Of a stretch of DNA of 64,000 nucleotides, positions 11,050 to 23,823 are shown in pieces. The position numbers and the translations under genes are program-made. The stretch covers positions 46,562,001 to 46,626,000 of the forward strand of contig CM060731.1 of the NCBI GenBank assembly GCA_030704615.1. Reading direction: 5' to 3'. Position 1 is the first letter of the stretch. Each line of letters begins with the position of its first letter. This DNA comes from Takakia lepidozioides (Eukaryota > Streptophyta > Takakiopsida > Takakiales > Takakiaceae). Below the pieces are notes generated by a model. It was not told where the DNA came from. It worked only from the letters and a program-made list of their open reading frames with translations, and did not search any database.

Positions 11050-12020
11050 TTGACAGTTAAAAGGGCGTCACGTTTTTTAGAGAAGTCTGAAATTGTTGGG
11101 CCATGGCAACGATGTTGCGAGATTGCTGCTGGAGCATCTCAGACTTGCTCATTGGTTTTTCACCTCAGGACTTAGACCCCAAAGTTGCATTAGGAATTGC
11201 AGGACTATACACGGTGCCAAGACTAGGTACATGCGGTGGTGCATCCGATTCCCCCACACCAGTAGAAGCTGGTGATGAGATGGGGGACGGACTTCCTGAT
11301 TGTAACAAGTTGTTTCGCCTTTTGAGTACATTCCGAGTGGCATGGCCATGGGTGTTCTTTAACCTCACCAACACTTCGTCACTCTGTTACACCCCTTTGT
11401 CAGATTCCTCTTCATTTGATGTGCATGTTTTCAATTCCTTGAGCGCGTCCCGTAGACGGTCCTTTAGAGTCTCCTCAGCAAATTCAAAACTACGGTGGAC
11501 TTCTAGGTAGTGCACGTATACCACCTTCCACACCACAGATGGAATCAATTAGGTGACCTGCTTCCTGCCCTTACTGTACATAGAGAAATTGTGATTGTAG
11601 GCAGCAACTATGGTGCTCAAGTAGAAAGAGTCCACAATTGGCCGCTGCCCCTTGTCCATCCGTGGTGCCGGATTCTTCCTATTCACTGACAGTTTTTGGC
11701 TACAAGCAACACCGCAGTCTGGGAATGCTTCAGGGTTAATGGGGAATGCTTGAGATGCCCTGTGTGTCTTGAAACTCCTTGAGGACGTAGTCTAATTCAT
11801 CCTCACAGTCCGTCATAGGTAGAGCAAAGTTGCCTCTAAACCCTATAAACGAGACAACCGCAAGCCCAGAAGTTCCCAAAGAAGTCACCAAAGCCCACCC
11901 CTGAGGACCAAAAATGCACGAAATGGAATTAAAGAAAACAACAACATCGCCCATGATTCCCCACTGCGCACACTCCATTATGCAACCGATCGTACTCAAA
12001 TCGACAAGAAGGTGTTCCAT
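11050..12020 (-). pseudogene. Harbinger-associated Myb/SANT-like protein relic
   Basis: Minus-strand frames hold, in order, an acidic segment (DCEDELDYVLKEFQDTQG, about 11815-11762), MDKGQRPIVDSFYLSTIVAA and VWKVVYVHYLEVHRSFEFAEE (about 11660-11480). A Ser/Pro-rich segment (SPSPISSPASTGVGE, near 11290) and a C-terminal QQSRNIVAMAQQFQTSLKN stretch near 11100 follow. Stops and shifts interrupt it. The trihelix/Myb-like composition and convergent position next to the transposase fit the second gene of Harbinger elements; the domain call is inferred from context and residue pattern. Confidence 0.55.
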
Positions 12021-12239
12021 AGATGCGTCACTTTCTTCTGAAAGCTAGCTATGGCGTGAGCTCGTGAGCTCTGAACTTTGCCTCCGCCTCGATGAGGAAC
12101 AAAACTCGGGTCCAAACTCCCGCCACGACCATTTCCATATGTCCTGGCAATTTGGTCCTATGTTGGTACCCTCACGTCCTGAGTTTTGAGTCTCATGCCC
12201 AGTTTTGGCCAAAATTAGGTTCTCATGCTAAGTTTGGGA

Positions 12240-13060
12240 CCTTTTACAGATAACTTTAATAGGAACTCAGTAGCTACCCCTTTTTCTCTTAGAAGGCTCA
12301 AAAGAAATTTGAGCTCTACATTTTCCTTTCCTAAAATTGCTCATGTGCCTCCAATTAACCTCAGACTCTTTACCCTCAGCCGGTGAATACCTAGCACTAA
12401 GAAAGCTCCGAGCTCGGTGAAAGGGAGACGTTCCGTGTGATTGAGATTCACATTGTCTTGAGCAGATGTAGCCTCTATTTCCCCCATGAATTGTAAAAGA
12501 CAAAGAGCAGTTGTTGTCGTTTTTCTTAAGAACATTTGCGAAGAGCTAAACATAACATACGCCAAGTCTTCCTAGCCTCAAGACAATAAGTCTGAGTGAA
12601 CCCTATCAAGGACTGTTTTCGCACAAGGTCCAATTCCCCCGAAAGTGGAGAAGCACCTAGCTTTCTAGATGTTCCAAAGAACATAAGCACGAAGGGTTGC
12701 CCATACAGGGCACCGATTCCAGAATTTAAATTCTAGAAGTACCAATCGATCAGAAGGTAACTCAAATCTCCAGTTGGGGTAGAAAACAATGACAATGCAC
12801 TAGAGTCTGTTGGCAAAAGAGCAAGAAATAAAAGAGTGCTCAATAGAATGAGACAAGAACTGATGTCAAACAAAGGGAGTTGCACATTGTTAATATAATT
12901 GAATTCACAAGGTGGAATCTTATTAGCCAATTTCCGCATGAAGCCGCTAATTTTGGATGCCTGATCCTTCCTTTATACATCCTTCCAAATGCCAAGCCAA
13001 GATGAGGGGGCTTTAGGTAGATGTCTCCACTTCTTCCTTTCCATACATTCTTCCTTTTCA
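12240..13060 (-). mobile_element. LINE 3' remnant with zf-RVT-like region
   Basis: Minus-strand frames read a broken C-terminal LINE polyprotein: VWKGRSGDIYLKPPHLGLAF near 13040, LSHSIEHSFISCSFANRL near 12850, then RFELPSDRLVLLEFKFWNRC and VWATLRAYVLWNI near 12690. The last two resemble the H-x-F-x-C-x-F-A and W-x-x-W-x-x-R tail of plant L1-type reverse transcriptase ORFs (zf-RVT region). Multiple stops. Family assignment is from pattern only. Confidence 0.5.
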
Positions 13061-13079
13061 TGTGCCTAATTTGAAAAAA

Positions 13080-13840
13080 TTATATTATGAAGTTGCTTAA
13101 AACGAAGATTAGTTTGCCAGGTTTCCTGCCTAATGTATTAGTTTATTTTAAATAATTATTAGGCATAAAAATGCCTAATCCGCTGTAAGGATATTTCTTA
13201 ATAATAATAAAAAAAGAGGTTATGGTATGTCTCCAATAGTTTTGTGGCCCTGTAGGCATTCAAGTTATAACGGCATCTGAAATGTGTAGGGGGAATCTCT
13301 CAATATGGGATTAGTTCCTCATTTCATGCTAAGTCTTGCCATTGGAGAGTCTAACTAGGTGGAAATTCTTGGTCCCTCTTACAAAGGTGGTATGTACGGA
13401 TGTACAGAGAAACACAACCATCCGCCTCGAAACCGTAGCCTTACATCCATCCACCCACAAGCGTGCAGCGTGTGTAAATCATACTAAATGTATACTGTGC
13501 TTTTGAGATTGTTCTCCAGATGTTCGTGGAGCCATTGGGCTTCCAAAACGCGTGCACTGATTTCTCTCTTGTCGATGGTGCCAATCTCGTGGGGATGTCT
13601 CCAAAGTTGGAACTGACCCAATCTCGTAGATTGGATTGTAGCTCGTCCTTTCTCCACTATTCTTGTCAACTCCGTTCCATTCAAGCTTGAGAGGATCGAA
13701 TGACTCGGTCCAAGAAAGCTTCTGCATGCCCGTGGCTTTGTCAGATCCGAATGTCCGTATGTGGCCGCATCTTCAAAAGTAAACTCGAGGCTGTGGTGTA
13801 TAAATTTTCTAAGAGGATGTATAATCTCCCCCCGTGATCA
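13080..13840. other. No gene recognised
   Basis: A minus-strand open frame of 82 codons (13727-13479) shows no domain I can name. The rest is AT-rich or non-coding. Confidence 0.4.
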
Positions 13841-13859
13841 CTGGTCTTGGTCTTAGAGC

Positions 13860-14560
13860 TTAATTTACAATGCTTTCGGAGATGGTGAGGATGCTTTAGC
13901 TGAAGTGGGACATTGGTAGCAGGCATCAAAGAATCCAAATGTGTGGATCTGCCTAATGAAGTTGGTGCAGCTTGCCCAGCCTCCCAACAGCAACGAAAAC
14001 ACCCACAAAGGTGCCGATGCAAAATATGGTGAACCAATTCCGGAGCATTCGGCCAACACAGAGACCTGCAAAGCAGTATCGCTGCGAGTATCTACTACAC
14101 AAATTTTCAAAAGCTTTCCTTGGAACGTTTTGCATGGGCAATGTAAGATCGATCAAAACCAACCGTGGCACATTGAATCCCCGATATGGAATCAGATAGA
14201 ATCCTGGGGTCGCAGGTGTTGAGAGAGTTACCTTTCGAGCTTCTTTAGAGCGATACACGTAGATGAAAGCGAAGCTTGGAATCATGTAGACAGAAAATGA
14301 GATGACGAAGGCGCCGAACATGGAGTTGATAGGTCCAAAGAAAGGCATCGCAAGCGCCAGAAATACATTACCAACACGACTGGTATTCGGACAGCCGACT
14401 TGAGCAGATAGTTGCTGGAGGTGTGTAGGCCGATTATCTTCTCTCATATATGGAGAGTTCTTAGGAGAGATCTAGTAGAGTTCCTATTTTCACACAAGAT
14501 GAGTGAAGCGAGGGCAGGGTCGAGGAATGTTCATTGCGTGATGAACATAGAGAAATTTTC
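13860..14560 (-). pseudogene. AUX/LAX auxin influx carrier, C-terminal relic
   Basis: Minus strand. Blocks in order: EKIIGLHTSSNYLLKSAVR (near 14445-14390; a TGA stands where this family has Trp before EK), IPVVLVM, then after a frame change FFGPINSMFGAFVISFSVYM and YVYRSKEARK (14340-14235). A likely intron follows (donor after the RK codons near 14230, acceptor near 14070), then NWFTIFCIGTFVGVFVAVG, another one-base shift, and GWASCTNFIRQIHTFGFFDA with CYQCP (near 13985-13900). These are the last two membrane segments and C-terminal loop of AUX1/LAX amino-acid/auxin permeases. One stop and two shifts plus the missing N-terminal two-thirds make it a relic. The retained intron argues against a retrocopy. 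Confidence 0.8.
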
Positions 14561-14579
14561 AGGGGAAAACTTCTCTCCC

Positions 14580-14990
14580 TCTAGAAATTCCAGATGACTA
14601 TCTTACTAAGGGCCACAAGAAGCGCCAGTCGATTGCAAGTGGGGTAGAGAAGAGAGAACAACAGTAAACAAAGATGAAAGGGATGATCATGATACTCTTG
14701 CTAGCATGTACATCCAAAAGCTCCATGACATCGCACATAAGAGAAAAATGAATCCATGGTAAATTTTAGCTGGAGTAGTTTAGTCTAAGATTGCAGTCTT
14801 TGTGGAGGAAATTTCTTCATTCCAAAATAGTGTCTATCAATATTTGGTATCGGCACCCACTAGTAGCACAAGCACCGTAAGCTTTCCTCCTTTGACCACC
14901 AGCTGCTAAAAGAGATTGTACAGCAGGTATGTATCTAGCTGTATATTCACAAATCTAAACAGGAGTTGATGTAACTAATGTACAGGTGGT
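14580..14990. other. 3' flank of the WLM gene
   Basis: No gene recognised. It should contain the 3' UTR and poly(A) signal of the minus-strand WLM gene; no single signal stands out clearly enough to call. Confidence 0.3.
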
Positions 14991-14995
14991 ACTGG

Positions 14996-17900
14996 CTAAG
15001 CAGCCTCTAGATAGGAGCGTGCCAGCCAACACAAACCGGGATCACAATGTCTCAGTACTAGGCAGTCAGATCCGCCCCCTCCTGGTTCACATTCTCCTTC
15101 AGCAAACCCGACCACCCGCAGCACTTCCACCGCACCTGTTCCCCACAGCAAATCATTGAGTTGAGTTGATGACAATAACTCACAAAATACCTGGCTCATC
15201 CTGCTATCAACCATCAAAAGACTTGGCATTCAGTCCACTACCCAGTGTATGGACATTGCTACGGTCTTGCAGACCTCTCATTTCTATGTGACTTGCCTGC
15301 CTGAATATCTAGCACAATGTCAATACGGGCACCCTAAGTCAACAGTCAATATCCTATAACTGGATCGACATGAACATGACTGCTGTACCAATCCAGGTTG
15401 AGATTGCATAACCTGGTGTGAGACCCTACTGGCTCTGGGAGGGGCCGACATCCCAAAGGGAGTGGGCCATCAATGGTGCATTTGCGTTGTATGCAAGGGA
15501 GACAAACAGCCTCATAAACTGATATAGTCACCTTATAAGGAAATAATTCCCAAAGCCGAGCCACAAAAAACATTTGGCTCATTTGGCACAAAAACAGAAG
15601 ACACCACTAAAATACCTTCATAATTTGCAACCCGATGCTGAAAAGTAGGATTACCCTGCACAGTTTACCCAAAGAGATGATAGCCCACAATTTAATTAAT
15701 TCTGTCATATGTTCCCACACAAAGTGTCCTTGGCACACAACCTACGCATTTACCTCATAAGTCACAAAAGAAATTCTACCTCCAATCTGTGACTGCAAAA
15801 ATCAGACAACTTCAGCACTGGACTCGTGGCACAATCCTTTAACCATGCTGGACAACATTCGAGTGGAAGAAGTACCTTGCGAAGGCGGCGGAACTTGGCC
15901 TCATCCGGATGCTCCATTACATTTCTGTGGCAGACAGATGCATGTCATATACTCTCCATGTCACATGATTTGATAACTAAAATTCTGGCAGAATGCATGA
16001 TGAATGGATATGGCTCTAACTCATCGAGGAGTCGTTACTGCGTGATCCTGAATAAAGAAACTTGTCCAAAGGCGGTTGTACATAGTGAGTCTAGCTCAAA
16101 CTAGACAATGCCCATAGAATAGATGTTCATTAAGCCACCTTTAAATATAACCCATTGGAATCAAACATCTGCAAATGACGATGAACTCCAACAGGAGTTT
16201 CCAACTGACAACACCTATTGTAACCTTGGCCTCCAAACAGGACAATTGAAGGGAGGTCTTACTTCAAGATCGTGAACAAAGCCTGGACAGCTGCATCCAT
16301 CTCAGAAGGACTAGCCTGCTGCTTGAGAGTGGCTATTGCTGCTTGCAAGCGTGCGGTGGCAGCAGCTGCAGCATCCTGTATTCTCCTTAGCTCATCATCC
16401 ACAACATCCCAATCCAAACTTTCGTCTGGGGCCAGTTCCTGGCTCCTCTTCAAACTCTCATCCATACCAGGTTTCTGGCTCTCATTGACAAAGGAATAAA
16501 TGGGCTCCTGGCCGGTCTCATCAGGATCGGGTTCTTGTCTACTGCTCACACTGGCGATAGCATTGCCTAGATAAACTTCATCGCTCATGTAATCGCGGTC
16601 GGGTTCTTCTCTTCTGCCATTTGTACTGTGCGTAGAAACAACAGCAGTTCCATGTATACCGTTGCAACCTCCATGTTCCTTCTGGTTTGGTTCCTGATGG
16701 CGTTTCACACCGTCATCAACCTCGTCTGGATCGGGCTCATCTCGCATGTCAAGGTCAGCCTCTCCATTCCCAGTCAGATCACTTTTGATCACAGAAGTTG
16801 CTCGAGTACTGCACAGCTCTCCAAATGGTCTGTAATGTGAGTCCTTGCCAGAAGAGTTGTCTTCCATGTCCTTTTCTTCATTGCTGTTGATACTTCCTAG
16901 TGCATCATCAGGATCAGGCTCCGCTCTGACGTCCTGCACCCCCTGAGCAAGAAAATTTGAGTTTGTTACATCTAACAGTCTCTTTACAATGTCTACCAGT
17001 GCAAGGTTATTTAAGACCTCTGATGTTAGCGCCAAAGGGAAACCTATACAATAACACCAGCCTGCTTTCCAAAAGCCTTTAAAACTTACCACTAGGTTCC
17101 AATCAACCCATCATAGCTAGTGCCATCATCACAACACGTCTATGAGCTCTGCCAAATGTCCATATCTGTGGAAGTCTCAGGAGGACACGACTTGAAGTAT
17201 CTCAAAGTTAAGTTAAACATTGAAGAGATCGATGCCCGGTGTTCCAAGTTTTATGGACTACTCTGTACTTGATGACAGTGCATATTTTGTACCTGAGTAG
17301 TGGCTTCATCAGGGTCAGGTTCATTTGCAGTCTCTTCACCCTTAGCAACGACCACTACCATAGCTTCTGCTTGGCCACTCTCGTCAGGATCTGGCTCGCT
17401 GAATCCCTGCACACCCACGGATGATGGCAGCTTGGAGGGTTCAAAATCCATGTAGTCAACCACAAGTGTAGCTTCGGCTTGGCCCTTCTCATCAGGATCT
17501 GGTTCACTAAGTCGCTGTGCACCCAGGGGCAGTGGCAGCTTTGAGGGTTCAACACCCCTGTAATCTGGTAAGACAGAGGAAAGCTTTTCTGTACCACGGA
17601 TGAGTCCCAACCTCCCCATAGAAGTGCTTGCTTTTGCTTGCTCATCAGATTCGTCATCAGTATCTGGATCAGGTTCCCTCTGACTTGTCCCCACCCTACA
17701 CATAGGCCAGGACATTAATTTGAGTCTTGTCCCAATCGCTGTACATATGCGTCTAGCTTTCTCCAAGCATGCAATCTTGAGTGAGCTGAAGTCAAGAACA
17801 AAAGACAGAATATTGAGACTGAGGCTAAATCATCGGACTTGACACTCCACGCAATAATCTGTGACTGATTGAGAGCTGTGTGCTTTGCCATCTCAGGACC

Positions 17901-20900
17901 AAATGATTCCTGGATGTAGCATTAAGCGAACATGGACCATTCAGTAAGGCTTGTGAAAACCACTCTGTAATGCTTGTAATGTCCATTGACTAATCAAATT
18001 GACTCTCACCCAAAAGCAAGCCAGAAGCTGGTACAATTCTCCAAGCAATTTCCAAGCACATGATTATTTAAGTACACTGCACACAAAGCCCTGTCTAGTA
18101 CAGAGAACAAATGCAGATCAAACCACTGCTTTCAAATTGCAACATACCCCAGCTTTGTGGTTAGCAAACTACATCTTGGTTACAAGTCCCAGACCTGAGA
18201 ATTGCTGCTTCTGCAGCTGCAGCCCGAGCATCTCTGGGTGCCAAAACCCCGCCCAGTTTATGCCCATGTGTTACACCACCAACATCCATGGACATATTGT
18301 CCTCCTGCTCGTGCCAATTCCGAGCCCCACTCACAGTGTGTCCCTTTGACCTTGTCCAGTCAAGGGCCGTGGCCTCCTCGTTCAACTGTCATATACAAAA
18401 CGAGAGCGCAGGTAGTGAGGAAAGTTTCCTATCTTAAAATATATCTGTAGAAATCTGCTCAAGGCACGCTGAGATCCCAAGGTTGTGTTAGATTTATGCA
18501 CATGCAAGACTGCCATTATGAGCATGTAGACCTGAAGCAGAGATTATCGTACTACCAGAAAGGCAGACACATCCTGAGAGGTGTACTTCAGCTAGCATAT
18601 TCACCATTGGCAGTACTAGTACTGTCACAGCATAGTTCCACTAACACTCACTCCAGAGAAAGAATGGAGTCAGTTTAGATCAACAAAGAAAGGTCAAAGC
18701 AAGTGTCTGGAGGCAGCAGATCATCTTCAGGTAGGCGAGGAGTTCAACTAACCTGCTTATCCAAAGCATGAAATTTCTCGTCGTGATCATCATGTACCAT
18801 ATGTGCCTGCACCAGCCAATCCCTTTTAGAACCCCACAACCAAACAATACACACTGCAAAGGAGAGGGCACTTGACACCCACTTTCAGAAGGTGAGAGAG
18901 ACACTTTCAATAGCAACTTCTTTTCAGACCTCATTTCCAAAATTGACAGCACATAACAATTAGCAATTGCCACAGGGCATGACAGGCAACAGCAGAGAAG
19001 GTCTTGTTTGTTCACAATCCAGGCACACGTCAATCAGGTGCAGTCCTAAAATATCAAACTAGATCGAACAACTAACAAGTATCAAGGCCCAGGAGAAATC
19101 AAATTACCAGCTCATGCAACAATGTCTTCTTAATACTCTCAAACTTGCGGAATCCCTCCAAATCATCAGTTCGCAGGCGTAGAGAGATCTCCTCACCGCG
19201 ATTCTGCAGTACAATGAGCTACGATTAAGAGGCAACAGTTCTCTACAACCTCTACACAAAAGTAGGCACAGATGTAGACTTAAGGAGAGAGACAAAAACT
19301 GAGGGGACGTGTCATATGAACCAGCAAAATTATACCTTGTTAAAACCCAGAAGGCACTTGGGGGAGACACCAACATAACCCACAGGTGCTAACTCCGTCA
19401 TCACACCAACTTGCCACCGATGCTACACAGGGCCACATCGTTGATTTTGGTGAGAAAAACTCAATCAGTATCAGCACATGCATAGAGATCCAATAATCTT
19501 TGTTCCAGCAGGTCCACAGATAATCATGGTACATAGCCTGAACCCCAATCTACCATAAAAACAGTTGCTAGAACAAGCGCTTGATCAGAAGTCGAATGTG
19601 GGTGTACCTTATTCATGATGGCAACAATGCCAGGGTCACTGGCAAGCTTGTGCATAATTTCCAGAGCACGTTGAGGTGGTGGATTGAGCTGCCATGCATA
19701 CAAAGCAAACATTCTGAAACATCTCAAGAATCCATCATACAGACAATTTCTCATTTTTGTCTACCATCCTTTACCTTGACCATCATCCATAATCTGTCCT
19801 GCATGTACCATCCTCTTGATAGAATCTTACGGCCCAATTACCTTTCGGCGCCTTCATCTCCTTCCTTCCTGAGGGCATTGGGGAGGTTAGGGTAGGCTCC
19901 CACAATCTACGGATAGATTGTACTCATAAGACGTTGTTTGCCGTAGCCTTGTGGCCATTGACCCCGCGCCCAGTTTGAGCGGGAACAAAAGGGACAGAAC
20001 CTACCTCTGTCAGGGGCTGACGTTGGTAGTAAGACTTACCTCCATATAAAGAATTAATCCGGGTTTTCCAGATATCCTCTAGAAATCCCTTCACACAAGC
20101 ATCAATCTGCTGTGTGTGATTTGCCCAAAAACTAGGCCTCAGGAGGGCCTGGGCTTTTGGCTCAGCCTCGAGACTTTCAAAGTTGGTAAACAGGGGTACA
20201 GGCACAATTCCCTTAATAGATTTGAAGAGAGCGTCTCTTTGGTGAGAGAACCCCGGACAGTGTATCAGAAAATGAATTCTGTCTTCAGATTGCCCACACA
20301 ACGGGCAATTGCACTCTCCCTTTCCTCTCTGCTTCTGTTTGCTGTTCAAAGGTAGGCTTCCTGCCCTGAGTTTAAATTTCAGTCTAGTGCCGAGAGTGGG
20401 TAGACCCTTGAGGTCATCCAAGATGTCCTCCCCCATGTCACAGACTGGAAACAAGTTCAGGGAAGTTTTCTGCCTAACTTCATTTTCATCAGACAATCTC
20501 ATGGCAACAGACATGGCTGAGGACACTACAGCCTCTAAGTCAGATTTATCCAGCAGGGTCAAGACTTGCGGATCCAAATCTACGGATAGAGACCGGCAGA
20601 TGGGAAAACCTGCAACAGGAGGACCGCCTATGCCCAGCGCAACCAGGAAACTGAAACTGAAGAACACTTCTTCTTTTATTGCCCTCTATATTACGAGATC
20701 TGTTGGAGATTCCACTGTCTATTCCGCGGAACTCAATCTCTCACTGAAGTCTTCTACTATGAGGATCAGAAATGCTTGGCAGCTTACCTGCATGAGGCCT
20801 TCACCCTTAGACAATCCCTTGAGCAGTAGTTGCTTTTTTTGGCTCTGGTTTTGTTTCCTCTCATGTTTTTTTCTCCAGTTTGTCCCATAAGCTCTTTGAG

Positions 20901-23784
20901 CTTTCCGTGGACATTATAAGGTACTATTTCACTTCATTTCATTTCTCTCAATGGTTGCTGACACCAACTGACTCATGACTGCCAGGAATTGAATAGAAAT
21001 GCATTGTTCCTGTTGGTGGGTATAGAGCCATTTTGGCATTTATTTGTGAAAAGTGGTACCTCAACACCAGGAAGGTGCAGTGCACGAAACTCAGAGAACA
21101 CATAAGAACCCAGTGGAAGCTGCCTGCCCTGCCCCCCTCCCAACGTGGCCCGCTGCTTAGCCCTTCGATCCTCCTCTTCAAATCCTAATATACGAGCCTC
21201 AGCTCTCTTGGCCACTGGTTGCGAGACCTCATTAACCTCCTCAGGAAGAGCCCCCATCAGCCTTATTACTTGTCCCTGTAGCACACCAACACTGAATGTT
21301 AACACCATCAGACATAACCTCTGACATAACCTCGCTCATGCAAGTCTTGAAGCAGAAACACAGCATTCTGCATCAGCATTCCAGTTGCAGGCATGGTGAG
21401 CGCCCACAGATGCCAGATGCTACCGCAAAAGTTCTTCCCGAAATCAAGTACGCCGCGTGGAATTTTCCCCTCATATGACTCATGTAGCAATCATGTCATA
21501 CTAAACACTGCAACCTGCACTGCATGCTGTGACAAGATCTGTCTTTTTGAGGAAGGAGGAGGAGGAAGTAAATAATCATTCACTCGCCCACCGACATTTG
21601 GTGAGCCCTCAGATGGTGGACCCATGGAGACAAAGTTGATATTTTCAAGTACAATCAAAGCTGGACAATTTGGATGAGGCCTTCTAGGTTTGAATTTGAA
21701 CCTCAATTCACCAAGACAGATGCATGACTAGGCCTCTACTGCTTTTAGTAGGTGGTATCACTATTGTAGTACAATTAGAGATTATATGAATATACATGCA
21801 TGACAATCATGCCCGATTGACACATGATTGCTACAGGTTTGATTTGTGTCTTAGTCGACCTGCATGTGGCTGCACATGCGAGAGAGAGAGAGAGATTGTA
21901 CTCATAAGACGTTGTTTGCCGTAGCCTTGTGGCCATTGACCCCGCGCCCAGTTTGAGCGGGAACAAAAGGGACAGAACCTACCTCTGTCAGGGGCTGACG
22001 TTGGTAGTAAGACTTACCTCCATATAAAGAATTAATCCGGGTTTTCCAGATATCCTCTAGAAATCCCTTCACACAAGCATCAATCTGCTGTGTGTGATTT
22101 GCCCAAAAACTAGGCCTCAGGAGGGCCTGGGCTTTTGGCTCAGCCTCGAGACTTTCAAAGTTGGTAAACAGGGGTACAGGCACAATACCCTTAATAGATT
22201 TGAGGTCTCTTTGGTGAGAGAACCCCGGATAGTGTATCAGAAAATGAATACTGTCTTCAGATTGCCCACACAACGGGCAATTGCACTCTCCCTTTCCTCT
22301 CTGCTTCTGTTTGCTGTTCAAAGGTAGGCTTCCTGCCCTGAGTTTAAATTTCAGTCTAGTACCGAGAGTGGGTAGACCCTTGAGGTCATCCAAGATTTCC
22401 TCCCCCATGTCACAGACTGGAAACAAGTTCAGGGAAGTTTTCTGCCTAACTTCATTTCATCAGACAATCTCATGGCAACAGACATGGCTGAGGACACTAC
22501 AGCCTCTAAGTCAGATTTATCCAGCAGGGTCAAGACTTGCGGATCCAGGTCCAGGTCCTTGAGGATCTCTTCTACTCTCTTCTGCCAGGACTTAGCCTGT
22601 TTGACAGGGCGGTCCTGTTTCCAAGTTATAGAGTCGATTAACTTAGGATATCTGGTGTTGGGCATATGTTGCAGCTGACCCCACCATCTGACCTTGAATT
22701 CATCTCGTCGGGAGCTTAAGGACGGAATGCCAAACTCACCCCGAACAGCCACATTGGCTGTTTTGGAGCATGCTGACATACACTCCTTCAGCACCCCCAC
22801 TTGAATGGATTCTAGAGACTTAGCCTGGTTGGCGTTATCAACCCATATAGCAGATCCGTACTCCAAGGCAGGTCTAATAACGCGACAAAGCATGGTTTTC
22901 TTAACCTCAGAGTTGACCCCTCTGCAGTGGAAAAATTTAGTGAGCCCCAGAGCTTTGCCCTTGCCAGTTTGAACAACTTTCCGGATATGTGCATCCCAAT
23001 TACAATTGGAGGAGAACTCAACGCCCAGGTAAGTGTAGGAAGGGAGGACCGGGATCTCTTGGCTACCCCACTGCCACTTAAGATCACTTCCTCCCTCTCC
23101 TCTGTCGTTGAATGCTACCACTGCACATTTGCTGACATTAGCCTCTAGCCCCCAAAGATCAAAGTATCTCTTCGCGCAATCAATCAACTCCTGGAGATTG
23201 GTTGGAGTCTCCCCTATGCCTGCGAAGTCATCCGCAAACATAAGGGCTGGTATGGTGGTATCACCCACCCTTAACCCAAATCCCTCACTTTCCACATCCT
23301 CGAGGATTGATTGATGAAAACATTGAAGAGCAGAGGGGAGAGAGTACATCCTTGAGCTACACCTTGGTCTATGTCAAAGAAGTTGGACTTCTGTCCGTTA
23401 ACAGTGACACAGCTTTTGGTGTGAGCATACAAGTTGTGGACAACTCTCCACATCTTTCCCTTGATCCCACAAGACCAGAGGCGGAACCATAGGCCATCTC
23501 TCCACACTGTGTCATAAGCCTTTTTGACATCCAGGAAAAAGACATAAGTGGGTTTCCCTTCTTTTTTCCTTCCCTGGATAATCTGGCTTAGAGTGAAGAT
23601 ATGATCCACACAGCCCCTGTTTCGCCAAAAGCCAGCTTGGCCTTCGTGGAAACAACCTCTAGACTCCAGATCAACCTCGAGACGAATACTTATAACTCTG
23701 CAGAATGTCTTGCCAACAGCATTGAGGAGCGTGATGCCACGGTAGTTCCCCGGTTCTTCTCTGTCACCCTTCTTGTATAGATTG

Positions 23785-23823
<39 letters not shown>

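Larger units (their letters stand above)
9581..12120. mobile_element. PIF/Harbinger element, copy 2, with transposase and Myb-like gene
   Basis: Candidate imperfect terminal inverted repeats are GTTTGTGACCCGAGTTT at 9582-9598 and GTTTGGACCCGAGTTTT read down from 12117 to 12101 on the other strand. Inside are a plus-strand transposase relic and a convergent minus-strand Myb/SANT-like relic, the two-gene arrangement known for autonomous Harbinger elements. Motifs resembling TCATGCCCAGTTTT continue to about 12235, so the true right end may lie further out. No 3-bp target duplication could be confirmed. Confidence 0.6.

Noticed and set aside
20309-20890. Plus-strand 193-codon protein
   Set aside because: It is a chance frame crossing the junction between LINE copy C (antisense) and LINE type D.
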